From an uncultured Caryophanales bacterium (GTDB lineage: Bacteria > Bacillota_I > Bacilli_A > RFN20 > CAG-826), in assembly GCA_905197045.1 (NCBI GenBank), contig CAJJXG010000020.1, forward strand, positions 1-26,825: a DNA stretch of 26,825 nucleotides. Reading direction: 5' to 3'. Under the pieces are notes generated by a model. It was not told where the DNA came from and made no database searches. It saw only the letters and a list, made by a program, of their open reading frames with translations. The position numbers and the translations under genes were made by a program. Positions 6,388 through 13,534 of the stretch are shown here, piece by piece; within the stretch, counting starts at the first letter, position 1, and the number at the start of each line of letters is the position of its first letter.

Positions 6388-7515
6388 TTACCCTCTAATT
6401 TTCTCTAAGATTTCTTTAAGTGTTTCAATAAAAATTTTGCATTCTTCTAATGTGTTATCTTTTGATAAAGATAGACGAATAGAATTATGGGCATCACTCT
6501 CACTTTTATTTAAAGCTAGCAAAACATAAGAGGCCCCTTCTTTTTTAGAATTACAGGCTGAAACACTTGAAACATAAATTTCTTTATTTGATAAAGCTTC
6601 TACAACTACACTGGCTTTTTTTCTTTTTAAAGAAAAATTAACAATATATGGACAAGAATTTTTAAAGTTATTTATACTAACTTCATCAATTTTTGAAAGT
6701 TCGTTTAGTAAATAAGTCTGCAAATCCTTAACCTTTTTGTAATTTTCTTCAAAATGGTCAATTGTATAATTTAAAGAAACATTAAAAGAAACAATGCTAG
6801 GATAATCAAGCGTTCCGCTTCTTAATCCGTTTTCTTGCCCACCTCCATGAATCAAAGGTTCAAGCATAACTTTCTTTTTCTTTATTAAGGCTCCAATTCC
6901 TTTAATTCCATAAATTTTGTGAGCACTTATTGTAAACATATCTAGTAAAGAAAAGTCAAATTTTTCTTTACCTAAAGTTTGAGCAAGATCTGAGTGGAGC
7001 ACGCATTTGGGATAAGCTTTAATCACTTCTTTAATCTCTTTAATATTTAAAACATTGCCAACTTCATTATTGACGCCCATTATAGAAACAAGAATAGTAT
7101 TTTTATCTATTGCTTCTTTAAATTCATCAATATCAATTTCTCCATTTTGATTAACGTTTAAATAAGTTACATTAAATCCAATTTTCTCTAAATATTTAAA
7201 AACTTCTAAAACGCTTTCATGCTCAATTTTAGAAGTTATAACTTTATTACCTCTATTTCTATTTTTTAAGGCGTATCCTAAAATCGCTAAATTATTAGAT
7301 TCACTGGCTCCACTTGTAAAAATAACTTCATAAGTAGAATCTAGTTTAAGCTTTTTTAAAAAATTTTCTTTAATGCGATTAATCTCATTAAATAGTTTCA
7401 TGGCTGGAGCATGAATTGAGTTAGGGTTATAAAAAGATTCACTAGAAGAAACATAAAAAGCATCAAGGCACTCTTTAAGAGGTCTCGTGCTACTTGCATT
7501 ATCAAAATAAATCAT
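6388..7515 (-). CDS. Cysteine desulfurase (NifS/IscS family), ThiI partner
   Basis: A 375-aa PLP enzyme that converts cysteine to alanine and a protein persulfide. PLP Schiff-base Lys200 lies in SAHKIYG, His99 in KIEHESV stacks on the cofactor, and Asp176 and Gln179 (HSDLAQ) contact the ring and phenol. The mobile-loop catalytic cysteine is Cys321 in SSVSACNS, where the usual consensus is SSGSACSS. Position between ezrA and thiI matches NifZ of Bacillus subtilis, which feeds ThiI. Its start overlaps the ezrA stop in ATGA (7512-7515), so translation is coupled. General Fe-S use is possible but the thiI linkage makes tRNA thiolation the best call. Confidence 0.93.
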   Translation of the reverse strand: MIYFDNASSTRPLKECLDAFYVSSSESFYNPNSIHAPAMKLFNEINRIKENFLKKLKLDSTYEVIFTSGASESNNLAILGYALKNRNRGNKVITSKIEHESVLEVFKYLEKIGFNVTYLNVNQNGEIDIDEFKEAIDKNTILVSIMGVNNEVGNVLNIKEIKEVIKAYPKCVLHSDLAQTLGKEKFDFSLLDMFTISAHKIYGIKGIGALIKKKKVMLEPLIHGGGQENGLRSGTLDYPSIVSFNVSLNYTIDHFEENYKKVKDLQTYLLNELSKIDEVSINNFKNSCPYIVNFSLKRKKASVVVEALSNKEIYVSSVSACNSKKEGASYVLLALNKSESDAHNSIRLSLSKDNTLEECKIFIETLKEILEKIRG

Positions 7516-9254
7516 TGTTTATCCCTAAAATTTAATTTAGCAAGTGCTTGTTCACTCATTTCATAAGCACTTTTAAAATCTCCGCTTAAATATAAAGTCT
7601 CAGCTTGGGAGATAATATTATTAATTTCAGCAAATTTCATACGGTCACGATTTACAAGAAGAATATCTTCGCTTGCTAAACGCTTATAATTGTCAAGCTC
7701 TTGAATTTCTTTAACAAGATTATTTGTTTTATCGTTTAACTCTCTTTGATATTGATTAGCTTGATTGACATCAATTGGTACTTTAGCAAGAATTTTTGAA
7801 ATATCATCAATTAAGGCATAACAATCATCGAAGCGGTCATTAAAATAATCATTATATTTTTCAACTTTAAAATCACGAATTATCTTTTCATGTTCTTTGA
7901 GTTGATCATATTTTGAACGAATATTTTTAAAAGCTGTTTCGCTATCAGTTTTTAATGAAATCAAATATTCATTATAAGCGTTAATTCTTCCACTTATTTC
8001 TCGTGTGCCGTTTTCTAATAATTTTAGTTTTTCTAAAAGCTCACTATAAGGATACGGCTCAACATTTCTCATATATTGATCAAGACGTCTTTTATCCTTG
8101 CTTACTTCTTCAACTTTATCGCGAATATTAGTTAATTCATTATTGTGGTCTTCATCAATAATATAAATCTTTTTAAAACGAGAAATATTATTATTAATCT
8201 TTACAAGTTCTTTATCGTAATTTAAAAATTCAGAAATAACTAAATCTTTTTTCTCATTAAATTCTTTAAAGGCACTTTCTTCATTTTTAAATTGAGTAAA
8301 TAAATCATCAATTACTTTATTGATTGTTTCAGTTTCTTCTTTGATATGCGAAATTGCTAAGTTTTTGATATTACTTCTTTCAGTATCTAAAGCTTCTTCA
8401 ATTTGTGCGACAAGATTTTCAACTCCTAAATGAGCAAGTGGTTTGCCTTCTTTTAAAAGTCTTTCATATTCTTCTTTTAACTTTTTAAGCTTTTCAGGAA
8501 TATTATCATTAACTTCTTTAACAAGAGGTGGAATTTCATCGATTAATTTATCAAGTAATAATAAAACCTTATCAACTTCAGGAAGTATAGCTTTTGCATC
8601 ATCATAATTAGCATTTTCTACTAAATCTTCAAAATCATTAAATTTACGATCGATTTTAGCAAAAACTTGTTGAAAAGAAGAAGAAACATAGGTTAAATCA
8701 TTTTCATTAAAGTTAAATTTAGATTTAACTTGTCTTAAAATCTCTTTTTCAGCAAGCATCATTTGACGAGCATCTTCTTCAGGTTTAATTACATTAATTA
8801 AATCGTTATTTAAACTATTAACTTGATCTTCGTATTGCTTTAAAATAGGCATTTTATCTTTTAGATAGTATTTAAATTCGCGTGTCTTATTTTCATCAAG
8901 ATAGTTTTGAAGTTGAAAAAGAATATCTTGATACTTTTGATCTGTTGTATCTCTAATTTCTTTACTTCTTTTAAAATAACTCGCATGAATATCGCTATAT
9001 AAAAGATTAGTACGACTAATAATTTCAAGTCTTTGAATATATGAATTATCTTGTCCAGTAAGTAAAGCATGAAGATATTCATATTTTGATTGATAAATAT
9101 CTAATTGTTTACGACATTTCTTTTTATTTAAATAAAATTTACTTAAAGCAAAATAGCCAACGATAATTAATAAAAATAATGCGAAAACGCAAGATACAAC
9201 CACCCCAATAATTAGCTCTGTACTTAATGAACCATCTAAAATATTTATACGCAT
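7512..9254 (-). CDS. ezrA: Septation ring formation regulator EzrA
   Basis: A 580-aa protein: a short N-terminal segment, one membrane helix (~residues 16-37), then long alpha-helical spectrin-like coiled coil to the end. EzrA of Bacilli binds FtsZ, limits Z-ring formation away from midcell and links to wall synthesis. Recognisable family segments include the IPPLVKEVNDNIPEKLKKLKE region and the LAHLGVENLVAQIEEAL region near the middle. Gene order ezrA-cysteine desulfurase-thiI is that of Bacillus. Two in-frame ATGs are possible (9263 and 9254); I prefer 9254 because the SD GAGAGG (9270-9265) is 10 nt from it and only 1 nt from the upstream ATG. A 10-bp-arm palindrome overlaps the -10-like sequence and the SD. 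Confidence 0.9.
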   Translation of the reverse strand: MRINILDGSLSTELIIGVVVSCVFALFLLIIVGYFALSKFYLNKKKCRKQLDIYQSKYEYLHALLTGQDNSYIQRLEIISRTNLLYSDIHASYFKRSKEIRDTTDQKYQDILFQLQNYLDENKTREFKYYLKDKMPILKQYEDQVNSLNNDLINVIKPEEDARQMMLAEKEILRQVKSKFNFNENDLTYVSSSFQQVFAKIDRKFNDFEDLVENANYDDAKAILPEVDKVLLLLDKLIDEIPPLVKEVNDNIPEKLKKLKEEYERLLKEGKPLAHLGVENLVAQIEEALDTERSNIKNLAISHIKEETETINKVIDDLFTQFKNEESAFKEFNEKKDLVISEFLNYDKELVKINNNISRFKKIYIIDEDHNNELTNIRDKVEEVSKDKRRLDQYMRNVEPYPYSELLEKLKLLENGTREISGRINAYNEYLISLKTDSETAFKNIRSKYDQLKEHEKIIRDFKVEKYNDYFNDRFDDCYALIDDISKILAKVPIDVNQANQYQRELNDKTNNLVKEIQELDNYKRLASEDILLVNRDRMKFAEINNIISQAETLYLSGDFKSAYEMSEQALAKLNFRDKQ

Positions 9255-9266
9255 GTTTTTCATTCC

Positions 9267-9289
9267 TCTCTAGTATTTTATACTAGAGA
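9267..9289 (-). promoter_or_regulatory. Palindrome overlapping -10 and ribosome binding site of ezrA
   Basis: The arms 9267-9276 and 9280-9289 are perfect 10-bp complements with a 3-bp spacer. The centre reads TATAAAAT on the minus strand, a good -10, and the left arm runs into the GAGAGG ribosome binding site. It may be a repressor operator over the promoter or an RNA hairpin hiding the SD. No good -35 is visible. Confidence 0.45.
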
Positions 9290-9362
9290 ATGCATTTTTT
9301 CTATATTTATGAAGCGTAGAGAAAATTTAGTTATATCAAAAAGAAGTAATTAATGATTTAAA

Positions 9363-9860
9363 TCAATCAAGGTATTTAAATAATTGAACTTTTTCTCCAC
9401 TAATCATTGGATAATGGAGAGTGTATTCACCTATTTTAACTTCCTCAATTGCAGTTCCTCCATCTAAAATATCGTTAAACCTTATGGCATAATATCCATA
9501 ATAATATCCACAATATGCGCTGATTTTTAATAAATCTAAGTTATTTTTAATTTCTGAATCGTCTTGATATTTTTCTAATAAAACGACTTTATAATTTTCA
9601 ATGATATCTTTTTCTATCGATTCATCTAGTGGCTCTAATTCATTAACTACATATGTAGATTTATCAACTAATTGATTATTTTCATCATATACTTCACCAA
9701 GATTATTCCAATAAACTATATTTAAAAGATCGTTAGAATTAATAACGCCTTCTTTATATAAATCTTCAAGTGTATAAAATTCACCTTTTCTATAGTTTCC
9801 CTTTTGAGCACAAGAAAAAAGAAAAAATGGAACAACGAGTAAAGAAAATAATTTTTTCAT
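9363..9860 (-). CDS. Small lipoprotein, unknown function
   Basis: A 165-aa secreted lipoprotein. The ATG at 9860 is chosen because AGGAG lies 8 nt upstream; the in-frame TTG six bases earlier is less likely. The signal peptide MKKLFSLLVVPFFLFSC ends in a lipobox LFSC, placing the lipidated cysteine at residue 17. The mature part is acidic, rich in Tyr and Asn, with no domain I recognise; YCGYYYGYYAIRFND lies near residues 135-150. It lies on the same strand 99 bp upstream of the ezrA unit without an obvious terminator, so some read-through into ezrA is possible. I do not assign a function. Confidence 0.75.
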   Translation of the reverse strand: MKKLFSLLVVPFFLFSCAQKGNYRKGEFYTLEDLYKEGVINSNDLLNIVYWNNLGEVYDENNQLVDKSTYVVNELEPLDESIEKDIIENYKVVLLEKYQDDSEIKNNLDLLKISAYCGYYYGYYAIRFNDILDGGTAIEEVKIGEYTLHYPMISGEKVQLFKYLD

Positions 9861-9918
9861 AATCAAAACTCCTAATTTTTTAAATAAAGTAAAAGATAAA
9901 AATCATTCTATATTCCTT

Positions 9919-9946
9919 ATAATAATGAAACTTTGCTTTTTTGCAA
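9919..9946 (-). promoter_or_regulatory. Promoter of the lipoprotein gene
   Basis: On the minus strand there is TTGCAA (9946-9941), a 16-bp spacer and TATTAT (9924-9919), about 60 bp upstream of the start codon. Confidence 0.5.
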
Positions 9947-9977
9947 CTTATGCCTTGTTCGACTTAATTAAATTTAA

Positions 9978-10017
9978 GCTATTTTTAATAGCCTAGGCTA
10001 AAATTTTAGCTAAAATT
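9978..10017. repeat. Three abutting palindromes and a direct repeat before the rpsD promoter
   Basis: Three short palindromes overlap end to end: gctatt-ttt-aatagc (9978-9992), tagcctaggcta (9989-10000) and gctaaaattttagc (9997-10010). GCTAAAATT also occurs as a 12-bp-spaced direct repeat at 9997-10005 and 10009-10017, ending 5 bp before the proposed -35 of rpsD. This 354-bp gene-free interval (9861-10214) otherwise holds two divergent promoters and the rpsD leader. Confidence 0.55.
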
Positions 10018-10022
10018 AACTC

Positions 10023-10049
10023 TTGAAAGTAAGTTAAATTTGTTATACC
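10023..10049 (+). promoter_or_regulatory. Promoter of rpsD
   Basis: TTGAAA (10023-10028) and an extended -10 TGTTATACC (hexamer 10044-10049). The spacer is short (15 bp), which the TG extension could compensate. It predicts a leader of about 155 nt before rpsD. Confidence 0.45.
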
Positions 10050-10055
10050 CTATTA

Positions 10056-10201
10056 AAGCAATTGTGAGCATCATTAGCATCACTCGTCTAGTTGAACAAA
10101 GATCACACGATTACGAAAGTAAGATTTGCTACATATCTGAAATCCCGATTTGTTCACCGTAGGAGTTGGGAGTTAATGACCTTAGCTTTACATTGTTAAA
10201 G
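10056..10201 (+). ncRNA. Putative S4 autoregulatory leader of rpsD
   Basis: A long structured 5' leader precedes the single-gene rpsD transcript. GAACAAA (10094-10100) pairs with TTTGTTC (10149-10155), enclosing a small hairpin TTAC-GAAA-GTAA (10111-10122). There is no T-run, so control would be translational. Bacillales rpsD genes carry such leaders bound by S4 itself. The pairing is seen in the sequence; identity with that leader class is inferred and needs a covariance-model search. Confidence 0.6.
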
Positions 10202-10214
10202 AGAGGAGAAAACT

Positions 10215-10841
10215 ATGAGATACACAGGACCAAAATGGAGAAGAGCTAGAAGACTTGGCTTCTCACTTCTCGGAACAGGTGAAGAATTTAACGGTCACAC
10301 ACTTAAAAAAGGTGACAAAAGAGATTATGCTCCAGGACAACATGGTGCAGAAAAGAAAAAACTTTCTGAATATGGAAAGCAATTAAACGAAAAACAAAAA
10401 TTAAGAGATTTATACGGAGTCAATGAAAGACAATTTAGAAGATTATTCTTAATGGCTCGTAAATCAAAAGAAGTTACTGGTACTGCTTTTATGACAATCT
10501 TAGAGTCAAGACTTGATAATTTAGTTTATAGATTAGGTTTTGCTCCAACAAGAAGAGCAGCTAGACAACTTGTTAACCATAAACACATCACTGTTAATGG
10601 AAAAACAATTGATATTCCTTCCTACCTTTGCCACGTTAACGATGTTATCGCTGTCAAAGAAAATAGCAAAGATTTAGTTGTTATTAAAACTTCTTTAGAA
10701 AATACCGCTGTCACAGTTCCTTATGTTGAACTTGATAAAGAAAAGAAAGCTGGTAAATTCTTAAGACTTCCAGAAAGAAGCGAATTATCAAAAGATATCA
10801 ACGAAGCTCTTATCGTTGAATACTATAACAGAATTATCTAG
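10215..10841 (+). CDS. rpsD: Ribosomal protein S4 (uS4)
   Basis: A 208-aa primary 16S rRNA-binding protein that nucleates 30S assembly. The N-terminal region begins MRYTGPKWRRARRLGF (no Cys4 zinc site), contains the YAPGQHG motif, and is followed by the S4 RNA-binding domain (LESRLDNLVYRLGFAPTRRAARQLVNHKHITVNGK, about 94-130). Length is typical. SD AGAGGAG lies 7 nt upstream. It stands alone, as in Bacillus, with a structured leader and a strong terminator, consistent with autogenous control. Confidence 0.98.
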   Translation: MRYTGPKWRRARRLGFSLLGTGEEFNGHTLKKGDKRDYAPGQHGAEKKKLSEYGKQLNEKQKLRDLYGVNERQFRRLFLMARKSKEVTGTAFMTILESRLDNLVYRLGFAPTRRAARQLVNHKHITVNGKTIDIPSYLCHVNDVIAVKENSKDLVVIKTSLENTAVTVPYVELDKEKKAGKFLRLPERSELSKDINEALIVEYYNRII

Positions 10842-10865
10842 TAATTTTAAAAAATGTAGCAAGTT

Positions 10866-10899
10866 AATAGTTAGGCCTTGTGGCCTAACTATTTTTTTA
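10866..10899 (+). terminator. Terminator after rpsD
   Basis: A perfect 12-bp stem (10866-10877 with 10882-10893), TTGT loop and a run of seven T. It ends the rpsD transcript 18 bp before the next start codon. Confidence 0.95.
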
Positions 10900-10916
10900 C
10901 CATTTTTTAAACAAAT

Positions 10917-12035
10917 ATGTTAAATTATATGGCTATGGAAAAATTAAATTTAAGTAAAAGTAAAACGCTAGTTAATTTAGGAAATTCAATTCTTAACTAT
11001 TTTGGAGTTACTCCATTTCATGAAACATTAAAGGAAGCTGATGAAATTTTAAAAAAATCTCATAAAGAAAAAGTTGCCTTAGTTCTTTTTGATGGATTTG
11101 GAAAAGTAATAGCTGAACACTATAAAGAAAGTATTCCTTTTATTTATTCTCATAAAGCTTTTGAGTTTAATAGTGTCTTCCCTCCAACAACTGTTGCAGC
11201 AACTACTGCTTTAACGACTGGTTTATATCCTATAGAAAATGGACATCTTGGTTGGACACAGTTTTTTAAAAAACATAATGCTCCAATTAACGTTTTCCCA
11301 TCAAATGATAAGTTTGAACGCGCAAAGTTTTATCCTAGTGTTCAACAAAATATCTTAAAACCAGTTTATTTATGGGAACTTATAAATAAAAGTCAAAAAT
11401 ATAACGCCACTTCTATTTCTAGTTATGAGAAAAAGACCCCTTTAAAAGAAGATGATTTTGAATATTTCTTTTCGCGTGCCGATGAATTAATTAAAACTCA
11501 TAACTTTGTCTATATCTATTCTTCAATGCCTGATCATTTATTACATGATTTAGGTTGCTTTAATGAAACAATTAAAGAGAACTTAATTTATTTAGAAACT
11601 AAACTTAAAAAGTTAATAAACGATAACCCTGACACATTATTTTTACTAGTAGCTGATCATGGATTTAGAGATATCAGTGAAATTTCAATAAAAGAGCATC
11701 AAGATTTCTTTGAAACTTTATCTCGACCTTATTTTATTATTGAGCCAGCTTTTGCAGGATTTTTCGTTAAAAGAAAAGCCGAATTTGAACTTTTAGCTCA
11801 TAAATATTATGAAGATAAATTATATATTTACTCAAAAGAAGAACTTTTAAAAGATAATCTTTTAGGGTATGGTAATAAATCAAGTTATGTTGATGAAACT
11901 TTACCAGATTATTTTTTAATAAGTAAAGGCGATTATATCTTCTTTGATGGAGAAGAACCAGTTGGCTTTAAAGGAGCCCATGCTGGAGGAAGCAAAGAAG
12001 AAAAAGAATTATATCTATTTTCTTTTAATAACTAA
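10917..12035 (+). CDS. Alkaline phosphatase-superfamily phosphodiesterase/phosphatase
   Basis: A 372-aa soluble enzyme of the type I phosphodiesterase/nucleotide pyrophosphatase group. The superfamily's two-metal site is complete: Asp59 in LFDGFG, nucleophile threonine in PPTTVAATTAL (Thr91/92), Asp206 and His210 in MPDHLLHDLG, Asp247-His248 in VADHGF, and His355 in KGAHAGGS. There is no signal peptide, so it acts in the cytoplasm; the substrate is unknown. The start is uncertain: ATGs at 10917, 10929 and 10935 are all in frame and none has a visible SD. It follows the rpsD terminator by 18 bp without a clear promoter, so it may depend on read-through. A bidirectional hairpin terminator ends it. 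Confidence 0.85.
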   Translation: MLNYMAMEKLNLSKSKTLVNLGNSILNYFGVTPFHETLKEADEILKKSHKEKVALVLFDGFGKVIAEHYKESIPFIYSHKAFEFNSVFPPTTVAATTALTTGLYPIENGHLGWTQFFKKHNAPINVFPSNDKFERAKFYPSVQQNILKPVYLWELINKSQKYNATSISSYEKKTPLKEDDFEYFFSRADELIKTHNFVYIYSSMPDHLLHDLGCFNETIKENLIYLETKLKKLINDNPDTLFLLVADHGFRDISEISIKEHQDFFETLSRPYFIIEPAFAGFFVKRKAEFELLAHKYYEDKLYIYSKEELLKDNLLGYGNKSSYVDETLPDYFLISKGDYIFFDGEEPVGFKGAHAGGSKEEKELYLFSFNN

Positions 12036-12045
12036 GTGTCTTTTT

Positions 12046-12077
12046 AAAATAGCCTTCAGTGACGCAAGGCTATTTTT
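12046..12077 (+). terminator. Bidirectional terminator between phosphodiesterase and DUF368 genes
   Basis: The arms AAAATAGCCTT (12046-12056) and AAGGCTATTTT (12066-12076) form an 11-bp stem with a 9-nt loop and T-rich ends. The right arm touches the DUF368 stop codon (12078-12076). Confidence 0.88.
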
Positions 12078-13122
12078 ATTTACTACTTTCTTCTTTTTCT
12101 TCTTCTATTTTTTCTTTAGAAATACTTTCTGAGTTATCTATTAAAAGAGTTTCCTTCTCTTTTCTTTTTCTCATATATATAACTAATAAATAAGCTAATA
12201 TTGTACACACGATAAATAAAGAAATACCAACACCTAAATCAATAGCCATTTTTGTTGAATCAGTAGGCCAGACACTTGTATAAACATTACTTACATCTTT
12301 ATTATAAAATACGGAAATAACTGATCCAAAAGTAAGTCCAGTAATTAAAAAATACATATTTGTGTGATACTTTTTAAAGAAAAATGACATTATTTTGCTT
12401 AATGCAAAAAAACCGCAAGCAAAGCCAACCACAAATAAAAAGAAAAAGAGGATCCATTGTGGCTCATCTAATAAGACGTTTAAATGTACTGCTCCCATCA
12501 TTGGTTTAAAAAAGCCAATTGACATAAGTAAAACCGTTGCTGATAAACCTGGGATAATTTGCGTTAAAGAAATTACTGCTCCAATTAAAAAGGCTACAAG
12601 ATGAATCCACCAAGGGAATGATTCAAAAGTTGATGAAATATCAAGTTCAGGAACGTTAGCAAAAGACGCACTTAAAACAAGTGGAAAAGCTAAACCGAGT
12701 AAAAGAAGAGTAATCCTAATTGGTGTTATTTTTTCTTTTTTGATAACTTGATATATTTCAGGAGCTGCTCCAAGCATTAATCCGCCAAAAATTGATACAA
12801 CTATAAAGGTATAGTTTTCAATTACTGATTGAACAACAAAAAAGCCAACTACAAAGCCAATTATGGCACCAACTAAAATTGGTAAAAGAAAGAGTATGCA
12901 AACTTTAAACTTTTTAAAAATATTGCTTACTGCAAATAAAATCTTGTCGTAAAGCTTAAATAAAATAGCAATTGTTGATCCGCTGATACCAGGTAAAATT
13001 ACAGCTAATCCAAGTAAAAACCCTGTAAAAGTCGCCTTAAACCAACTTTTTGTAGTATGCTTTTCTAAGCTTACTTCTTCTTTTTCTTTAGTATCTAAAG
13101 ATTTGGTTTCTTTTTCTTCCAT
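12076..13122 (-). CDS. DUF368 family polyprenyl-phosphate transporter (PopT-like)
   Basis: A 348-aa multi-pass membrane protein with about eight to nine hydrophobic segments. It carries the two family signatures PGISGS (residues 44-49) and PGLSAT (191-196), the internal repeat of DUF368. Members of this family have been identified as PopT, recycling the lipid carrier undecaprenyl phosphate across the membrane for wall polymer synthesis. Both ends are charged, Lys/Glu-rich cytoplasmic tails (about 1-25 and 318-348). A weak AAGG SD lies 11 nt upstream. It is transcribed alone from a TTGAAA/TATTAT promoter. The family call is firm; transport in this organism is inferred. Confidence 0.88.
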   Translation of the reverse strand: MEEKETKSLDTKEKEEVSLEKHTTKSWFKATFTGFLLGLAVILPGISGSTIAILFKLYDKILFAVSNIFKKFKVCILFLLPILVGAIIGFVVGFFVVQSVIENYTFIVVSIFGGLMLGAAPEIYQVIKKEKITPIRITLLLLGLAFPLVLSASFANVPELDISSTFESFPWWIHLVAFLIGAVISLTQIIPGLSATVLLMSIGFFKPMMGAVHLNVLLDEPQWILFFFLFVVGFACGFFALSKIMSFFFKKYHTNMYFLITGLTFGSVISVFYNKDVSNVYTSVWPTDSTKMAIDLGVGISLFIVCTILAYLLVIYMRKRKEKETLLIDNSESISKEKIEEEKEESSK

Positions 13123-13167
13123 TTAAATAAATTCCTTTTAATAAAAGTTTCTTACCTCAACTAGTTT

Positions 13168-13195
13168 ATAATAGCCAATATTAAAAAAGTTTCAA
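13168..13195 (-). promoter_or_regulatory. Promoter of the DUF368 gene
   Basis: On the minus strand there is TTGAAA (13195-13190), a 16-bp spacer and TATTAT (13173-13168); an overlapping TATAAA three bases on is an alternative. Confidence 0.55.
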
Positions 13196-13240
13196 GTATT
13201 AGTAAAAGAGAAAAATCTATAAATAGAAAAAACTTTTTTG

Positions 13241-13246
13241 TATAAT
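13241..13246 (+). promoter_or_regulatory. -10 box of tRNA-Thr
   Basis: A perfect TATAAT 8 bp before the mature tRNA 5' end, so the primary transcript has almost no leader. No convincing -35 hexamer is visible. Confidence 0.5.
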
Positions 13247-13254
13247 TATTAGGC

Positions 13255-13330
13255 GCCGGCTTAGCTCAGTTGGTAGAGCAACTCATTCGTAATGAGTAGG
13301 TCGGAGGTCCGAATCCTCTAGCCGGCACCA
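13255..13330 (+). tRNA. tRNA-Thr (anticodon CGT)
   Basis: A 76-nt cloverleaf with a perfect acceptor stem GCCGGCT/AGCCGGC, D-arm AGCTCAGTTGGTAGAGC, anticodon stem ACTCA/TGAGT with loop TTCGTAA giving anticodon CGT, T-arm GTCCGAATC and encoded CCA. It reads the rare Thr codon ACG. It has its own promoter element and terminator. Confidence 0.97.
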
Positions 13331-13351
13331 CTTTCATAATATAAATATTTT

Positions 13352-13378
13352 GTGTCGCTTCTTGGTGGCACTTTTTTT
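13352..13378 (+). terminator. Terminator after tRNA-Thr
   Basis: A GTGTCGC/GGTGGCAC-type stem (13352-13371, with G-U pairs) followed by seven T residues, 22 bp after the tRNA end. Confidence 0.75.
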
Positions 13379-13400
13379 AACAAAATTTCCAATAATCTCT

Positions 13401-13438
13401 ACTGAAAATTTTAGTGCAAATGCACCGAAATTTTCAGT
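13401..13438 (+). repeat. 38-bp hairpin repeat, copy 1
   Basis: This copy is itself an inverted repeat: actgaaaattt at the left is the exact complement of aaattttcagt at the right, with a nested gtgc-aaat-gcac in the centre. It matches copy 2 (13485-13522) at 35 of 38 positions. It lies upstream of the promoter of the ATPase gene. Confidence 0.85.
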
Positions 13439-13452
13439 GAAAATAAAGAAAT

Positions 13453-13481
13453 TTGAGTAAAAAATTTAAATGTAGTATAAT
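13453..13481 (+). promoter_or_regulatory. Promoter of the AAA/DUF4143 ATPase gene
   Basis: TTGAGT (13453-13458), exact 17-bp spacer, perfect TATAAT (13476-13481). It lies between the two 38-bp repeats, and the expected transcription start near 13488 falls inside copy 2. Confidence 0.7.
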
Positions 13482-13484
13482 TCT

Positions 13485-13522
13485 ATTGAAAATATTAGTT
13501 CAAATGCACCGAAATTTTCAGT
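13485..13522 (+). repeat. 38-bp hairpin repeat, copy 2
   Basis: The second copy differs from copy 1 at three positions, two or more of which weaken the left arm of the hairpin. It ends directly before the GGAG ribosome binding site (13523-13526) of the ATPase gene, so it covers the transcription start and nearly the whole 5' leader. Confidence 0.85.
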
Positions 13523-13534
13523 GGAGTTAATTAT

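Noticed and set aside
13401..13522. The two 38-bp repeats as a short CRISPR array
   Set aside because: There are only two copies, the 46-bp gap between them contains a good promoter, and no cas genes are nearby.
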